NCBI GenBank assembly: GCA_006503535.1
Contig: QYRS01000003.1
Location: 868,001 to 932,000, forward strand
Direction of reading: 5' to 3'
DNA: 64,000 nt
Source: Arthrinium phaeospermum
Lineage: Eukaryota; Ascomycota; Sordariomycetes; Amphisphaeriales; Apiosporaceae
Shown: positions 11,890-21,869 of the stretch, in pieces
How the letters are laid out: every line of letters starts with the position of its first letter
How positions within the stretch are numbered: position 1 is the stretch's first letter
Position numbers and translations under genes: made by a program
The notes under the pieces: model-generated
Told to the model about the DNA's origin: nothing
What the model saw: only the letters and a program-made list of their open reading frames with translations
Database searches by the model: none

Positions 11890-13648
11890 GGAGCTGAAAG
11901 GCAGCCCAGAGGCAGCCCCCCTCAGGATCTACATAATCGACAGAACATAGCCACGATCGAAACAAAACAATCTCCATACATCTGTACGTACCTCAGCGCC
12001 TGAGCCACATCTCGTGTTTATTCCATCGATCGACAAGTCAGCTTTAGACATAATTAGAAACCTGCCTGTTGGTGCCGTTGTTAGGCCGGTCGTCGAACCG
12101 GGGTAGACCCGTAATTTACTGTACTGCTTGCTAGTTGGCTCAGAAACCAGACCCCGAGAGCTAGACATCACAAAATGACCGGCTGTACGTAGAATGACGA
12201 ACCCAGGAACCGAGGAGGCCTGAGAGCAGGCACGGATCTAACTTGAGGAGACCAGAAGAGGAACTTCTGCTTCCGAGGGCGGGCCTAGGCCGCTGGAAGG
12301 GCCATGCAGCCGACATCAGCCAAGGCTTTCGCAGGAACAGGTTTGCCTAAAAGCTGCTAAGCTACTCGAAACGGCGAGATGCCCAGGAGCCAGGCTGCAT
12401 GCTACCAGGAGCTGCCCCAGGGAGAGAAGGGGTGCCGAATAACCGTTTCCCCAGCATCAGCATCCCAATGGCCCCAGTGCTCCGGCTCTAGGGTCAGCTC
12501 TTGGGGGGCAGTACTCCGTACTACTACCAAGGGGGGCGATTATGGCCGGACGAATGACGAGAGAGAGCGCTACCGGCTACTGGCAGCAAAATAGTGACAT
12601 GATGGGATGTTTGGTGATGATGGAAGATACCCATTACTCAATGGAAAAGTGAGAGTCTCCACAAATTTACTCTCCTTCGGTGCTTGGCTACCAGCCACAA
12701 TTGGTCCAATATTTCTTGCCGCTAAATATGGAGACCAGTGACGTTGCCTTTTTCATGCTTTCTCCAGCTTTTCGTCAGCGCCTGCGGTCATGGAAAAGTG
12801 AAACCCAACAATTGCAAGACACACAGGACCAACTATTTGCTGTGCCAGCCGCACTGCCGCACCCAGGCCAGTCTAGTCAGTCTAGGCCGCTACCTGTACT
12901 CCGTATGCCATGTTTGTTTTTGCTGCTTTGGTGGCTGAAGGGCGCAATTAGACTGATCTGAGAATCAGAGACCAGGCACCCGAAACCAGAAACCAGAAGC
13001 ACAGTAAGCCAACGCCTCGTTGCTGGCTTAGCAGTATCTACTTACTGTTGACTGGCTTAGCTGGGCTGGCATCTTGCGACATGATGCCAAGTGGTAGGAG
13101 ATTGGACCAGGGAGAGGAGCGAAGAAGCTGTGTTTGGGATTGAGCCCATGCTCGTATGGTTGATTGCCGTCGTTCGCTCGGTCAGCTGCTCGAAAAAGGA
13201 TGGCGGAAGGGCCGACACGACTTGGCAAATGCTACAGTTCCCTCCGTATTCAGCGGTCGCCTTACTTGTAGCTTTCTGCTGGTGGCATGGGCAACCGAGA
13301 TCGACGTCGAAGCACGGAATCCAATCGGAATCGGGGAGACGCGCGTTTGGTCTGGGGCAAGCAAGGCCAGCCAGCGGAAAAAAGTCAGGTAGCGGCCCGG
13401 AGAGCTACCCTGCCCCCATCAGAGCCTCCAATCCGCTCGCTCTTGGCCCAGCTGCGGTTGCAAGTGGGTCTCAAGGGGGAGCCACCCAGGACTGACCAGG
13501 GCAACCCCCCTGGGACGGATGGAGAAGGTCGACATGGGGTGCTTTCACAAACAACCAGTCGCCTCATGCTTGTCTAGCACAGTCTCTAATTACGAGCAGC
13601 CATGTTCGATGACGAAAGCCAGGTCTTGGGAGTACAGAGGCCATCCAG

Positions 13649-13656
13649 TATTTAAT
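13649..13656 (+). promoter_or_regulatory. TATA-like element of the GPI-type wall-protein gene
   Basis: TATTTAAT at 13649-13656, inside the palindrome GTATTTAATAC, lies about 150 bases upstream of the ATG at 13807. The intervening leader is C/T/A-rich and free of upstream ATGs close to the start. Position and sequence suggest a core promoter; this is inference. Confidence 0.45.
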
Positions 13657-13670
13657 ACTCAACATCGGCC

Positions 13671-13690
13671 TCACTTCCAATCACTTCCAA
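13671..13690 (+). repeat. Perfect tandem decamer TCACTTCCAA x2
   Basis: Two exact adjacent copies of TCACTTCCAA sit 15 bases after the TATA-like element, probably in the transcribed leader of the wall-protein gene. Confidence 0.8.
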
Positions 13691-13806
13691 TCTCCATTCC
13701 ACTCAACCTAATCTTCACTACAACAAGATCTCATCTTCCTACCTTCTACTACACCAACCTCAACACCTACACTTAGTAGAACCACCACCACAAACCAACC
13801 TTCAAG

Positions 13807-14247
13807 ATGCAGTTCTCCATGACCCTCCTCACCCTGGCCGCTGCTGCCAACGCCCAGATCGCCAGCTCCATCGTTGATGAAGCCACCTCTGCTGCTGGCA
13901 GCGTCATCTCCACCGCTACCGGCGCCGTCGGTGGTGCTGGCTCTTCCGCTGTTAGCGGTGCCTCCTCCGTCGTGAACGGCGCCTCCAGCTCTCTCGCCTC
14001 TGCCACCCAGAGCAGCGCCTCCACCACCATCACCAGCGCTGTCGTCGTCACCGCTTCCTCCAGCTCCGGCAGCCAGAGCGCCTCTCAGAGCGGCTCTGCC
14101 ACCGAGTCCGGTGATGGCAAGACCACCAAGACCCAAGACGGCACCGCCATTGTCGAGTCCACCTCCACCAGCTCCGACAACGCCGCTGCCGCCACCCCCA
14201 TGATCGGCGGTCTCTTCGTTGCCGGTATGGCTGCTGCCCTTCTGTAA
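13807..14247 (+). CDS. Small secreted Ser/Ala/Thr-rich GPI-anchored cell-wall-type protein
   Basis: A single exon encodes 146 residues. A signal peptide is visible (MQFSMTLLTLAAAANAQ, cleavage expected after NAQ or ANA). The body is almost entirely Ser, Ala, Thr, Gly and Val with SSS/SAS runs suited to O-mannosylation. The C-terminus is hydrophobic (MIGGLFVAGMAAALL) after a small-residue stretch, the expected layout of a GPI-attachment signal. Codons are very C-ending (GCC, TCC, ACC), unlike most neighbours, which points to high expression. No Cys and no catalytic domain are seen, so a structural or antigen-like wall role is inferred, not shown. The A/C-rich CAAG just before the ATG fits a strong start context. 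Confidence 0.8.
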   Translation: MQFSMTLLTLAAAANAQIASSIVDEATSAAGSVISTATGAVGGAGSSAVSGASSVVNGASSSLASATQSSASTTITSAVVVTASSSSGSQSASQSGSATESGDGKTTKTQDGTAIVESTSTSSDNAAAATPMIGGLFVAGMAAALL

Positions 14248-17061
14248 ATCACCCAATTTGCAGTAGTGGATGGAAATCACTGCCCAGATCGCATGATGTC
14301 ATGATCACGACATGAAATGTGCGGGCACCGCAGGAAGAAAGCACAAATGTACCCATAATACCCACGAGAGGGATGCATGTCACTCAGTTTAGTCAACTTT
14401 GGGCGCGTGGAATTTCAGCATAATCCTTTGGATATGGCCGCCTTCAAGGCCTATCTTTTTTTTTTGTCAGGCGTGAATAGCACCTTGCACAACATAATGA
14501 TTTACTTGTACATAAATAAACAACGAATCTTTTTCTGACAACTTCTACTCTCTCGTCATTGTGTGGCTGCCAAGATTGACCTATGGGCACATGACCATGT
14601 TGTATTACCATTAACCAATCATATCGAAGTTTTCGCGAAGAAGCTTAGGGGCTCTTGTGATTTCATAATTCACTTGCAGACTAATACGGCGTAGACATCG
14701 ACCTATCCATCATTACAATCTGTAGGTGTGCGATGTCGGAGGATTAACGAAGGATATGCGATACAGTTCAGGAAGTAGAAGGAAGAAACTTAGGACATGT
14801 GTAAATCAATTATGCACGGTTAACACTGTCTGTAGCAAAACTATCAAAGACATTGGTTCTTGGGTGCATATATGCAGGTACACCAGTAAGTACATAGGTG
14901 AGTCTCGAACTCATGCCCACGGAGAAAACCAGTGGCTTGGCTGGCAGCAGTCATTTATTAATCACATAATGAGAGAATGATCCTTTCCAGAAGTGATGTT
15001 CAGGAGAGGAAACATCTTTGTTTGTTGTCTCATAGGGCGCGGGCAGGAGATTGCGATTTGCACGCTGGGAAAAGGAGAGATCCGTGGGGATATCGACCTT
15101 AGGTAATCGGATGAAACATGATCGCGGCACATATGGATCAGTGCTCTGGAATATTGAAGTCTAGAATGCGTATCATGTACTCCATATACCTACGTATGTA
15201 CAATCGCCGATTGGTAAAGAGAAAAAGAGATATCGACGAAGCTATTTGGAGATTGTGGAATAGCAGACTGCTGCGTATTAGTGCCCGAGGCCACTGTAAG
15301 GATCCAGCTGTTGGTTGGACAAGCTTACGACAAGTGTTGTGTTCCTGTGTTATACTGTTATTAATAGAAATTACTCTGCATATGTGCGTATTCAAGAGGA
15401 GTGCCAACGCGGCAGGCAGTGCTTGCTAATTCCTTCTTGTGCCTCTTTTTTCTTTTCCATCTGCCTGTCAAGCTGTCTGTCTCCTGCAAAGCAAAGGCGC
15501 AGGTACGCAGGGCCGCGCAATCGAGGGTCGCGCGTCGGATGGCCCCGACTCCTCCTTCCACTCCAGCGGCAAACAAACACGCACCGGCTGTTAATTCGAC
15601 GCATTACGAGTCAGGCAAACACGATTGGCCTGAAGCCATCTCCATGGCAGTATCCATGGGGCCAAGGCAGGGTGGTAGGATGGTGGATATTGCGAAGCAA
15701 ACCATTACTATGTTCAGGGGTCACGTGTGCATATTCCAGAACCAGGGACGCCCGCCATTTTTCCCTTGGGGGGCGTTTTCTTAGTGCGCGACCCTGCCAC
15801 TCGTAACTGCTGAATGCGACAGCTCGAATCTCCCCTTTTAGGCCATGGCGGCTGGTTTTACGTCCAAATGGGAAATCCCTTTCGCAGATTGATCATCGCA
15901 ACCCACGTATGGGTATGAAGTTTTTGAAATGGACAAATTTGAGCTGTCGGATAATTCATTTTAGTCTGATTTTGGAGGGCAAGAGGGGTGGTACCTAGTA
16001 GGTACGGATAGGAAACAGCGTCTTTAGGTTAGCGCGCCCCAGGGCCTGCCACCTGCAAGCCACAGACAGCCTCCCAGCCTTCCTGGATTACGCCCGACGG
16101 TCACTCAATGGAGCACGACGCCTGAATCATCCAAAAGCTCTACCGCAAGGCTCTTTGATATATTGTATTTGACAGAAACATCAAATGCATATTGCGTCCA
16201 AGCGAAGATCAATGCTTGGCCAAGGTCTGTGACCAAGGCACTTGTTCTTCAACGTCGTGATTTTAGTCATGCTACGCGCCCGAGGAAACCCGAAGTTTTA
16301 TGGTTAAATTCGGCTCAATTGGCACACCGTTGGGAAGTTACCTAACCCAGTAGCAATGAACTTTACAGTGAGCAGATTAATAAACGAGTTCTCATGCAGT
16401 CGTGGAAAAGCGGCAGCCACCTCGAGCTTGACAGCTGCCGGCCTTTTGCCGATAGCACACCAGAGCCTGGGAGCCTGGCTGTCGCGCCTAGGGCATTGGT
16501 TGGACCTCTTATTAATGAGTATGCGTGAGGGACGTTGTATTGTATAGAAGAAGAAGTTTTGATGCAAATCCCATGCCAAGCAGACGGATCATGCACCCAA
16601 CGAACTATACGGCCTGCCGCGGCAAAAGTCGTCGGCGCGCTGTCACTGGTCGCGGCCCGCATGCCAACCGGTTGCATCTCGAAGGTAACGTCCCCCCTTT
16701 TAATCAATCTAGATTGAGTGACTGCGCATGCCAGGCTTCCAGAGCGCCAAAAGTCCGGGGTGCATATCCCGTACCACCTGGGACGTTAGTCAACAACAGG
16801 CTCTCCTTCCGCATTTGGTGTATCCGATGCCAAGGCTAGGATAGATGAAGCTTTCAGGATGCAGGCCATCTGCCGAGTTGCCCCAACCCGGGACTTCTGC
16901 AGTCGCAGTGCCAGAGCTTAGCCCTGAGTGTTCCCAGGTAGGGGGCATATAAGGAAGCCCTCCGTTCTTATGGCAATGGGAGGGGAGACTCTGGGTCTGG
17001 GAAGTACTGGGCAAGTTGGATCTCATTCTCTTCTAGGCACGACAACACCTTGACTGCCATC
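14248..17061. other. Long non-coding interval, 2.8 kb, upstream of tyrosinase
   Basis: It contains the 3' region of the wall-protein gene, including a T10 run at 14456-14465. Scattered ORFs of 60-160 codons (for example near 15.3-15.8 kb on both strands) have no domain, signal or codon support. No RNA gene or transposon could be recognised. The last ~120 bases are the tyrosinase promoter. Confidence 0.55.
16948..16953 (+). promoter_or_regulatory. TATA box of the tyrosinase gene
   Basis: TATAAG at 16948-16953, in the context GGGGGCATATAAGGAAG, lies 114 bases before the ATG at 17062. It is the only good TATA match close upstream of this gene. Confidence 0.5.
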
Positions 17062-18530
17062 ATGAAGTCTTTCGGGAACAGTGTGCTGCTCGCGGCATCT
17101 CTGCTGCTGGGCCAAGCCATCGCGGTGCCTCTCACCAACCAGGATTTCTCTCAGGCCGACATCGACTCCGGCAAGGCCCTGGCCGACTACAGCAAGACCG
17201 CCTACGACAATGCTATGAGCAGGCTGGGCAAGAGCGACACGGGCTGTACCAAGGACAACGTGAAGGTCCGCAAGGAATGGTAAGTTGAGGAATACATCAT
17301 CAACAGCCTGACTGGGCTCCTCGTTTGACCCAATCTACAGGAGAAACATAGCGGGCGAGGAACGGATCGCATACCGAAAGGCGGTCGAGTGCCTGATGCA
17401 GAAGCCGAGTGTCTTCCCCGATATAGAGGGGGCCAAGTAAGTACATCGGTGTCTGTCATCGACACACGAGATCGCCCAGCTAATATAATTCAGATCAGCA
17501 TTTGACGACTTCGCCGTCCTACATGTCGCCTTCACGCCGTATGTCCACAACTCGGTCAGTACAGTGTCTATGAAAGGGGTACCTCAAAAACTACCGTACT
17601 GACACCCATAGGCTACGTTCTTGACATTCCACCGATACTTCCTGAGAACCTACGAACAGAGACTCGAAGACCAATGTGGCTACACAGGTACACATCCCTC
17701 GACCGACATTGTTTATAACCCATCAACCCCCAATACTGACATAGACGCACCCTCTCAACAGGAACGATCCCCTACTGGGAGTGGGGACTCGACTGCGACG
17801 ACGTAGACAAGTCGCCCCTCTTCGACGGTTCCGAGACCTCGATGGGCGGCAACGGCGAGCACGTGGCCAACAAGCCGGGCATTGGGTTCGGCGGCAAGCC
17901 CGGCACCGGCGGCGGCTGCATCAAGAAGGGCCCCTTTGCCAACTACACGGTGAACCTGGGCCCCATCAACGCGGCCAAGCCGCTGGGCTACAATCCGCGC
18001 TGCATCAAGCGTGACCTTAACTCGGACATCTGCGCTCGCTGGGCCTCGCTCTCCAACACCACCCTGACCATCCGCGAGGGCACCGACGTCGAGATCTTCC
18101 AGGCCCTCCTCCAGGGCGACTTCCGCTACCGCCAGGCCAGCCGTCTCGGCATGGCCGTCCACGGCGGCGGCCACTTCATCATTGGCGGCGACCCCGGCGG
18201 CGACTTCTACTTCAGTCCTTTGGAGCCGGGCTTCTATCTCCATCATGGTCAGATCGATCGCTTGTATTTCGTGTGGCAGAACTTGGACTGGGAGAAGCGA
18301 CAGGTAGGCTCACGATGATTCCTTGATATGACGAACATGCCTAGGCAGCAACCTGGCTAACATACCACTCAAAACAGGGCATTGCCGGTACGGGAACGAT
18401 GATGAACATGCCGGCGAGCCGCAACGTCACGCTCGACGACACGCTCGACTTCTCGCCCATGAACCCCAAGCGAGCTGTGGGGGAGTTGATCGACACGATT
18501 GGCGGTCCATTCTGCTACGTCTACGAGTAG
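17062..18530 (+). CDS. Secreted tyrosinase (type-3 copper oxidase)
   Basis: Six exons: 17062-17279, 17341-17436, 17494-17554, 17612-17687, 17762-18303 and 18378-18530. They sum to 1146 bases, a 381-residue protein. The signal peptide is MKSFGNSVLLAASLLLGQAI, cleaved near AVA/VP. The CuA site shows three His in order (AVLHVAF, YVHNS, TFHRYFLRTYE). The CuB site shows AVHGGGHF and then FYLHHGQIDRLYFVW. The protein is much shorter than the ~550-690-residue melanin tyrosinases and lacks a C-terminal shielding domain, so it belongs with the short secreted fungal tyrosinases. Such enzymes hydroxylate or oxidise phenols to quinones; the substrate is unknown. N-glycosylation sequons occur (NYT, NTT, NVT). 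No partner gene for a defined metabolite lies next to it. The ATG at 17062 is chosen because it starts the signal peptide. Confidence 0.92.
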
Positions 18531-18953
18531 CGGGATGTCTAGGGCATATAGGAGAGCAATGAAGGGTACCAAGCATGCTCACTTAGTTCACTTCATCAGA
18601 GTCATGTTGGAATTGTGTTGGTGCTGTGAGTTTGTGGGTCATGGGTCGTAATAGCCGTAGGATAGGTAGGTAGTCAAGCAAATCTAGATGGCGTCCCGGA
18701 GGTACAGGTTCCTCATGTGTTGTTGGCACGCACCGTGTTTAAGCCGTATTTTGCTCCTGCCAGTTCCTCTTATTGACGAGTTTCGATTGACACTAGCAGA
18801 ACAACAAGTACAGTGGCTATAATGGAATAATCAGACTGAAACCCCATCGTCCCACACATTTATTCCATTAACCTGACATTTCCCCCTCCGCTCTTGCACG
18901 TTCATTCCCACCTACCCCAGATCTCTCACACTTTCTGCACCCCAGCCTACAAG

Positions 18954-19763
18954 ATGGAGTTCACCATACCTGACGACAGCCCGTGGCACGACCTGTCTTC
19001 ACAACAACGAAAGACGATCGACGAGCTTGTAGGTGCACAGATCGCAAACTGTGAGGAGTGGCCCGAAAAGTCATCCAATGCGTTCCATGCTTTCGTCGTC
19101 AACGTCGTCTTCGACGACTGGAACGCTGAGGAAAAGCCCGATGTTCCCACAGTTAGCCATCCACGAATCAAAGAGTTCTGGTTTGCCCTTGGATGCGCCA
19201 AGGTGTCTCAGCCCAACCAGTCGGGCCAAGAGATCGAGCGGCCCAGTAAGATCGGGCGCACATCCGGTGTCGACGCTGATGTCCAGGTATGTAAGAGCAC
19301 TTAGTCATCACGCGCCTCCAGCCGATTTCCCATCATCTTATCCCTGGAATAAAAGTATTGACAGATGTAGCAGAGTCGCAGCAGTGAGAATATCCAGTCA
19401 AGCCCCCAGTTATTCCACTTGAACCTACCTTCCCCATTCACCCCAGTACAAGGGTATGTCACCAGGCCGATAGACATGGTAGTAACTTCTCGAGACGCTG
19501 TAATCAGCGCCGTCAAAAACACCGATCGGAGTCTTAAATATCACTATTACACCCAGAACCGCGAGATTCTGGTCTTTCTGATCCGCAAGTATCTCTACAA
19601 CGCCCAAAGAGTCGATCCCTGGTCCCCCGAGCAGGACGGTAAACCCGGACTGTCCAGCATCGATATCAGACCAGCCCCCAGCGGATATGACTACTTCGAA
19701 GAGGCCATAGAGGCAATGAAGGCGGCCGTCGAGAACCTGAAAGCAATTAAGAGAAATTCTTAA
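18954..19763 (+). CDS. Unknown-family protein, tandem copy A
   Basis: Exon 1 (18954-19286) and exon 2 (from 19371 or 19374 to 19763) are joined by an intron with donor GTATGT and a NAGNAG-type acceptor (GTAGCAG). The protein is about 240 residues. I do not recognise the family, but it is clearly related to the copy at 20770-21532. Both N-terminal halves share W-x-x-L-S-x-x-Q, a VF-x-x-W segment and P-x-x-P-x-[VI]-SHP. Both C-terminal halves share a motif seen here as ILVFLIRKYLYNAQRVDPWS, then PE-x-DG-x-P and a DI. The end is helical (EEAIEAMKAAVENLKAI). There is no signal peptide or membrane helix, so a soluble intracellular protein is likely. It lies 0.4 kb downstream of the tyrosinase on the same strand. 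Confidence 0.75.
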
Positions 19764-20010
19764 TGGATACCCGAAATGCCCTCAAACGATAGGGGGGAGA
19801 GTGGACGTCACTGAATTTGGCGGATGGAAGGATGCAAAGGGAAAGAGGTTATTCCATGTTCATACATGCCCATAGATACATACTAGACTAATCCGACCCA
19901 ACACGAGTGTAGTTTCTGATTTCTACGTGATTATTCGGTTGCAGTAGCGTTTATGCGTTTTTTGGATTGAGATTCGGGTAAACATTGAGAGGGAAAGTGG
20001 CGTAAACATT

Positions 20011-20352
20011 ATGCCATACACGGCCATGACCGACGTTCTAGTATTACACATGAAGTTGAACTCACCGTTGTCGATCCGCCAGGGCCTAACCAACAAAAGG
20101 GCTGGCGACGTATCGCACCGCGATCAGCAGAACCGAGAGGTTCTGCTTTTCCTGATCTACCGGTACCTCTGCAACGCGACCCGGATCGAGCCCTGGTTGT
20201 CCGAGCAGGACGGGAAGCCGGGCGTGTCCAGCGGCGATATCAGGAAAGCGCCGAAAGAGCCTGACTATTTCCGGGAGTGTATGGAGGCGATGGAGAAGGC
20301 CATAGATAGATTGAAGGAACGGAAGTTATTTTTAATATCCTTACATGGTTAG
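20011..20352 (+). pseudogene. 5'-truncated tandem copy B of the unknown family
   Basis: The reading frame corresponds only to exon 2 of copies A and C: it has QNREVLLFLIYRYLCNATRI, then EPW, SEQDGKPGVSSGDIR and the helical DYFRECMEAMEKAIDRLK tail. The sequence between copy A and this ORF (19764-20010) shows nothing like the N-terminal exon with its SHP motif. The copy is therefore missing its first half, either from partial duplication or later deletion. An ATG at 20011 keeps it open for 113 codons, so a short protein could still be made. The C-terminal residues after ERK differ from the other copies, as expected for decay. Confidence 0.6.
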
Positions 20353-20769
20353 GTTTACAAATATGAAAGAGAATAACCAGTCTGACAATAACTACCAGAG
20401 TTCATAGAGTAACTACGCAGAAGAACATACGGTAGTCGCGATTTAAAACATAGTGGCAACCGGGTGAGCTAGAGGTGAAGCACAGATGAACGGATCTCAT
20501 CCAGCGACCTTCTTATGATCACTTATTACTGCCTCCAACGCGGATAAGCCAAACTTTCGCCCAGCTTGCTTTATCTACTACCCAATCTTGACACTGCACC
20601 TAATCCCTTCATCAAAACATACATGTAATAAAAACATCTCCGGAACAAGACCCAGGCAGCACAGAACACGGCCAAGTCAGCAACGCTGCTGCTTCCATGC
20701 CCTCAACCACACAAAACAAGTGGAACAACCTGTGGACACGGATAAGTCAGCAACACTGTTACCATTAAT

Positions 20770-21532
20770 ATGTCATCAATCATCCAGCAGCAGCAGCAGA
20801 TCCAGCAGCAGTGGAGTAAGCTGTCTGTCAAGCAGCAGGAGGCGATCTCGAATCTCAATGCCGAGTTCCGGCAGCGCACCCAGTGCTCGCCCGCGCAATC
20901 GGGTCTTGCTGATCTCATGACGGCAGTCTTCTCTTGGGACACTAGCCAGAAGCCCCCCATTCCGCCCATCAGCCACCCGAATCTCGACCTGTCCCTGGAC
21001 AGCCTACTCGCCTCCAGCCAGGAAGCCCGCGGCTCGAAGAGAGTCAAAATTTCCGAGTCCGAGGGTGGCGAGGCCGAGGAAGGCCCGCCGAGCCACGATC
21101 CGCCCAAAGATGTGAGTAGGCTTCATGAAACTGTTCCTTTCATTCATATTGATATAATCGTTATCCGAAATCAACATGGCGTCACTAACCGACTATTCAC
21201 CTACAACACAGAACGAGGCGCCGGCCCCTGCTTCAAGCCACCAGGAAGTCACCAACCCCGAGGCCATGGCACAGCACATTGTCGCCCGCGAAGCCTCGAA
21301 TGCCGAGCACTACAAGAAGCAGAACATGGACATCCTCGTCTTCTTGGTTCGGAAGTATCTCTACAACGCGGACCGGGTCATCCCTTGGTCGCCCGAGGAT
21401 GATGGACAACCTCGAGTATCCTTCAGCGACATCAAAACCCCGACGAATAGCGGGGGTTATCTTGACCAGTGCATCGGTATGCTGAACGAGCTTAAATCCG
21501 CCTACGAGAACAAGAAGCGCGGCAGATCATGA
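20770..21532 (+). CDS. Unknown-family protein, tandem copy C (Gln-rich N-terminus)
   Basis: Exons 20770-21111 and 21212-21532 (intron donor GTGAGT, acceptor CAACACAG) give exactly 220 residues. The protein starts with a glutamine-rich stretch (QQQQQIQQQW) encoded by a CAG-rich tract. It then follows copy A: W-x-x-LS-x-x-Q, VFSW, PPIPPISHP. A charged linker with a KRVK patch and an acidic SESEGGEAEE run comes next, then the conserved C-terminal motif (DILVFLVRKYLYNADRVIPW, SPEDDG, SDI). The intron position is the same as in copy A, between the variable linker and the conserved C-terminal module. This supports duplication of a two-exon gene. The family is unknown to me. The KRVK patch could be a nuclear signal; this is a guess. 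Confidence 0.75.
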
Positions 21533-21869
21533 AGGTTGATGATGGAATGCAACCTGTGCAGCGTAGCACAGTGCATGGCGACTTGGGATTTGAGCGAACT
21601 GGACCTCAACTACAAGGAATGTTCGCAAGCCTAGATAGAACACCATGAGATGTGGTAGCGGTAATACTATCTTCATGACACATGCAATATCATCAGTTCG
21701 CGTCTCGTAAATCAATTCAATTCTATTGTTGCCCCGGATGGAGCCTCGCTTTTTCTACAGTTTACTCCAACAAAAATCGGAGCGCTACCTCTCCACATCT
21801 GATGCGTGTATCGGACTGACTGGGTAATGAAGAAAACACTATTCACTGTTCGCTTGCTTTGGTGACTAA

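Larger units (their letters stand above)
11890..13806. other. Non-coding interval, 1.9 kb, with promoter of the wall-protein gene
   Basis: No convincing ORF on either strand. The last 200 bases carry a TATA-like element and a tandem decamer, and are pyrimidine/A-rich up to the start codon, as expected for a strongly expressed fungal promoter and 5' leader. Confidence 0.55.

Noticed and set aside
14880..14960. TTCGAGA-containing hairpin on the minus strand resembling a tRNA T-arm
   Set aside because: The T-stem has a mismatch and no matching acceptor stem, D-arm or anticodon arm could be built upstream. Not called as a tRNA.
15315..15806. 163-codon plus-strand ORF in the long gap before the tyrosinase
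   Set aside because: Low-complexity, Cys/Arg-rich translation with overlapping ORFs in other frames and no coding signature.
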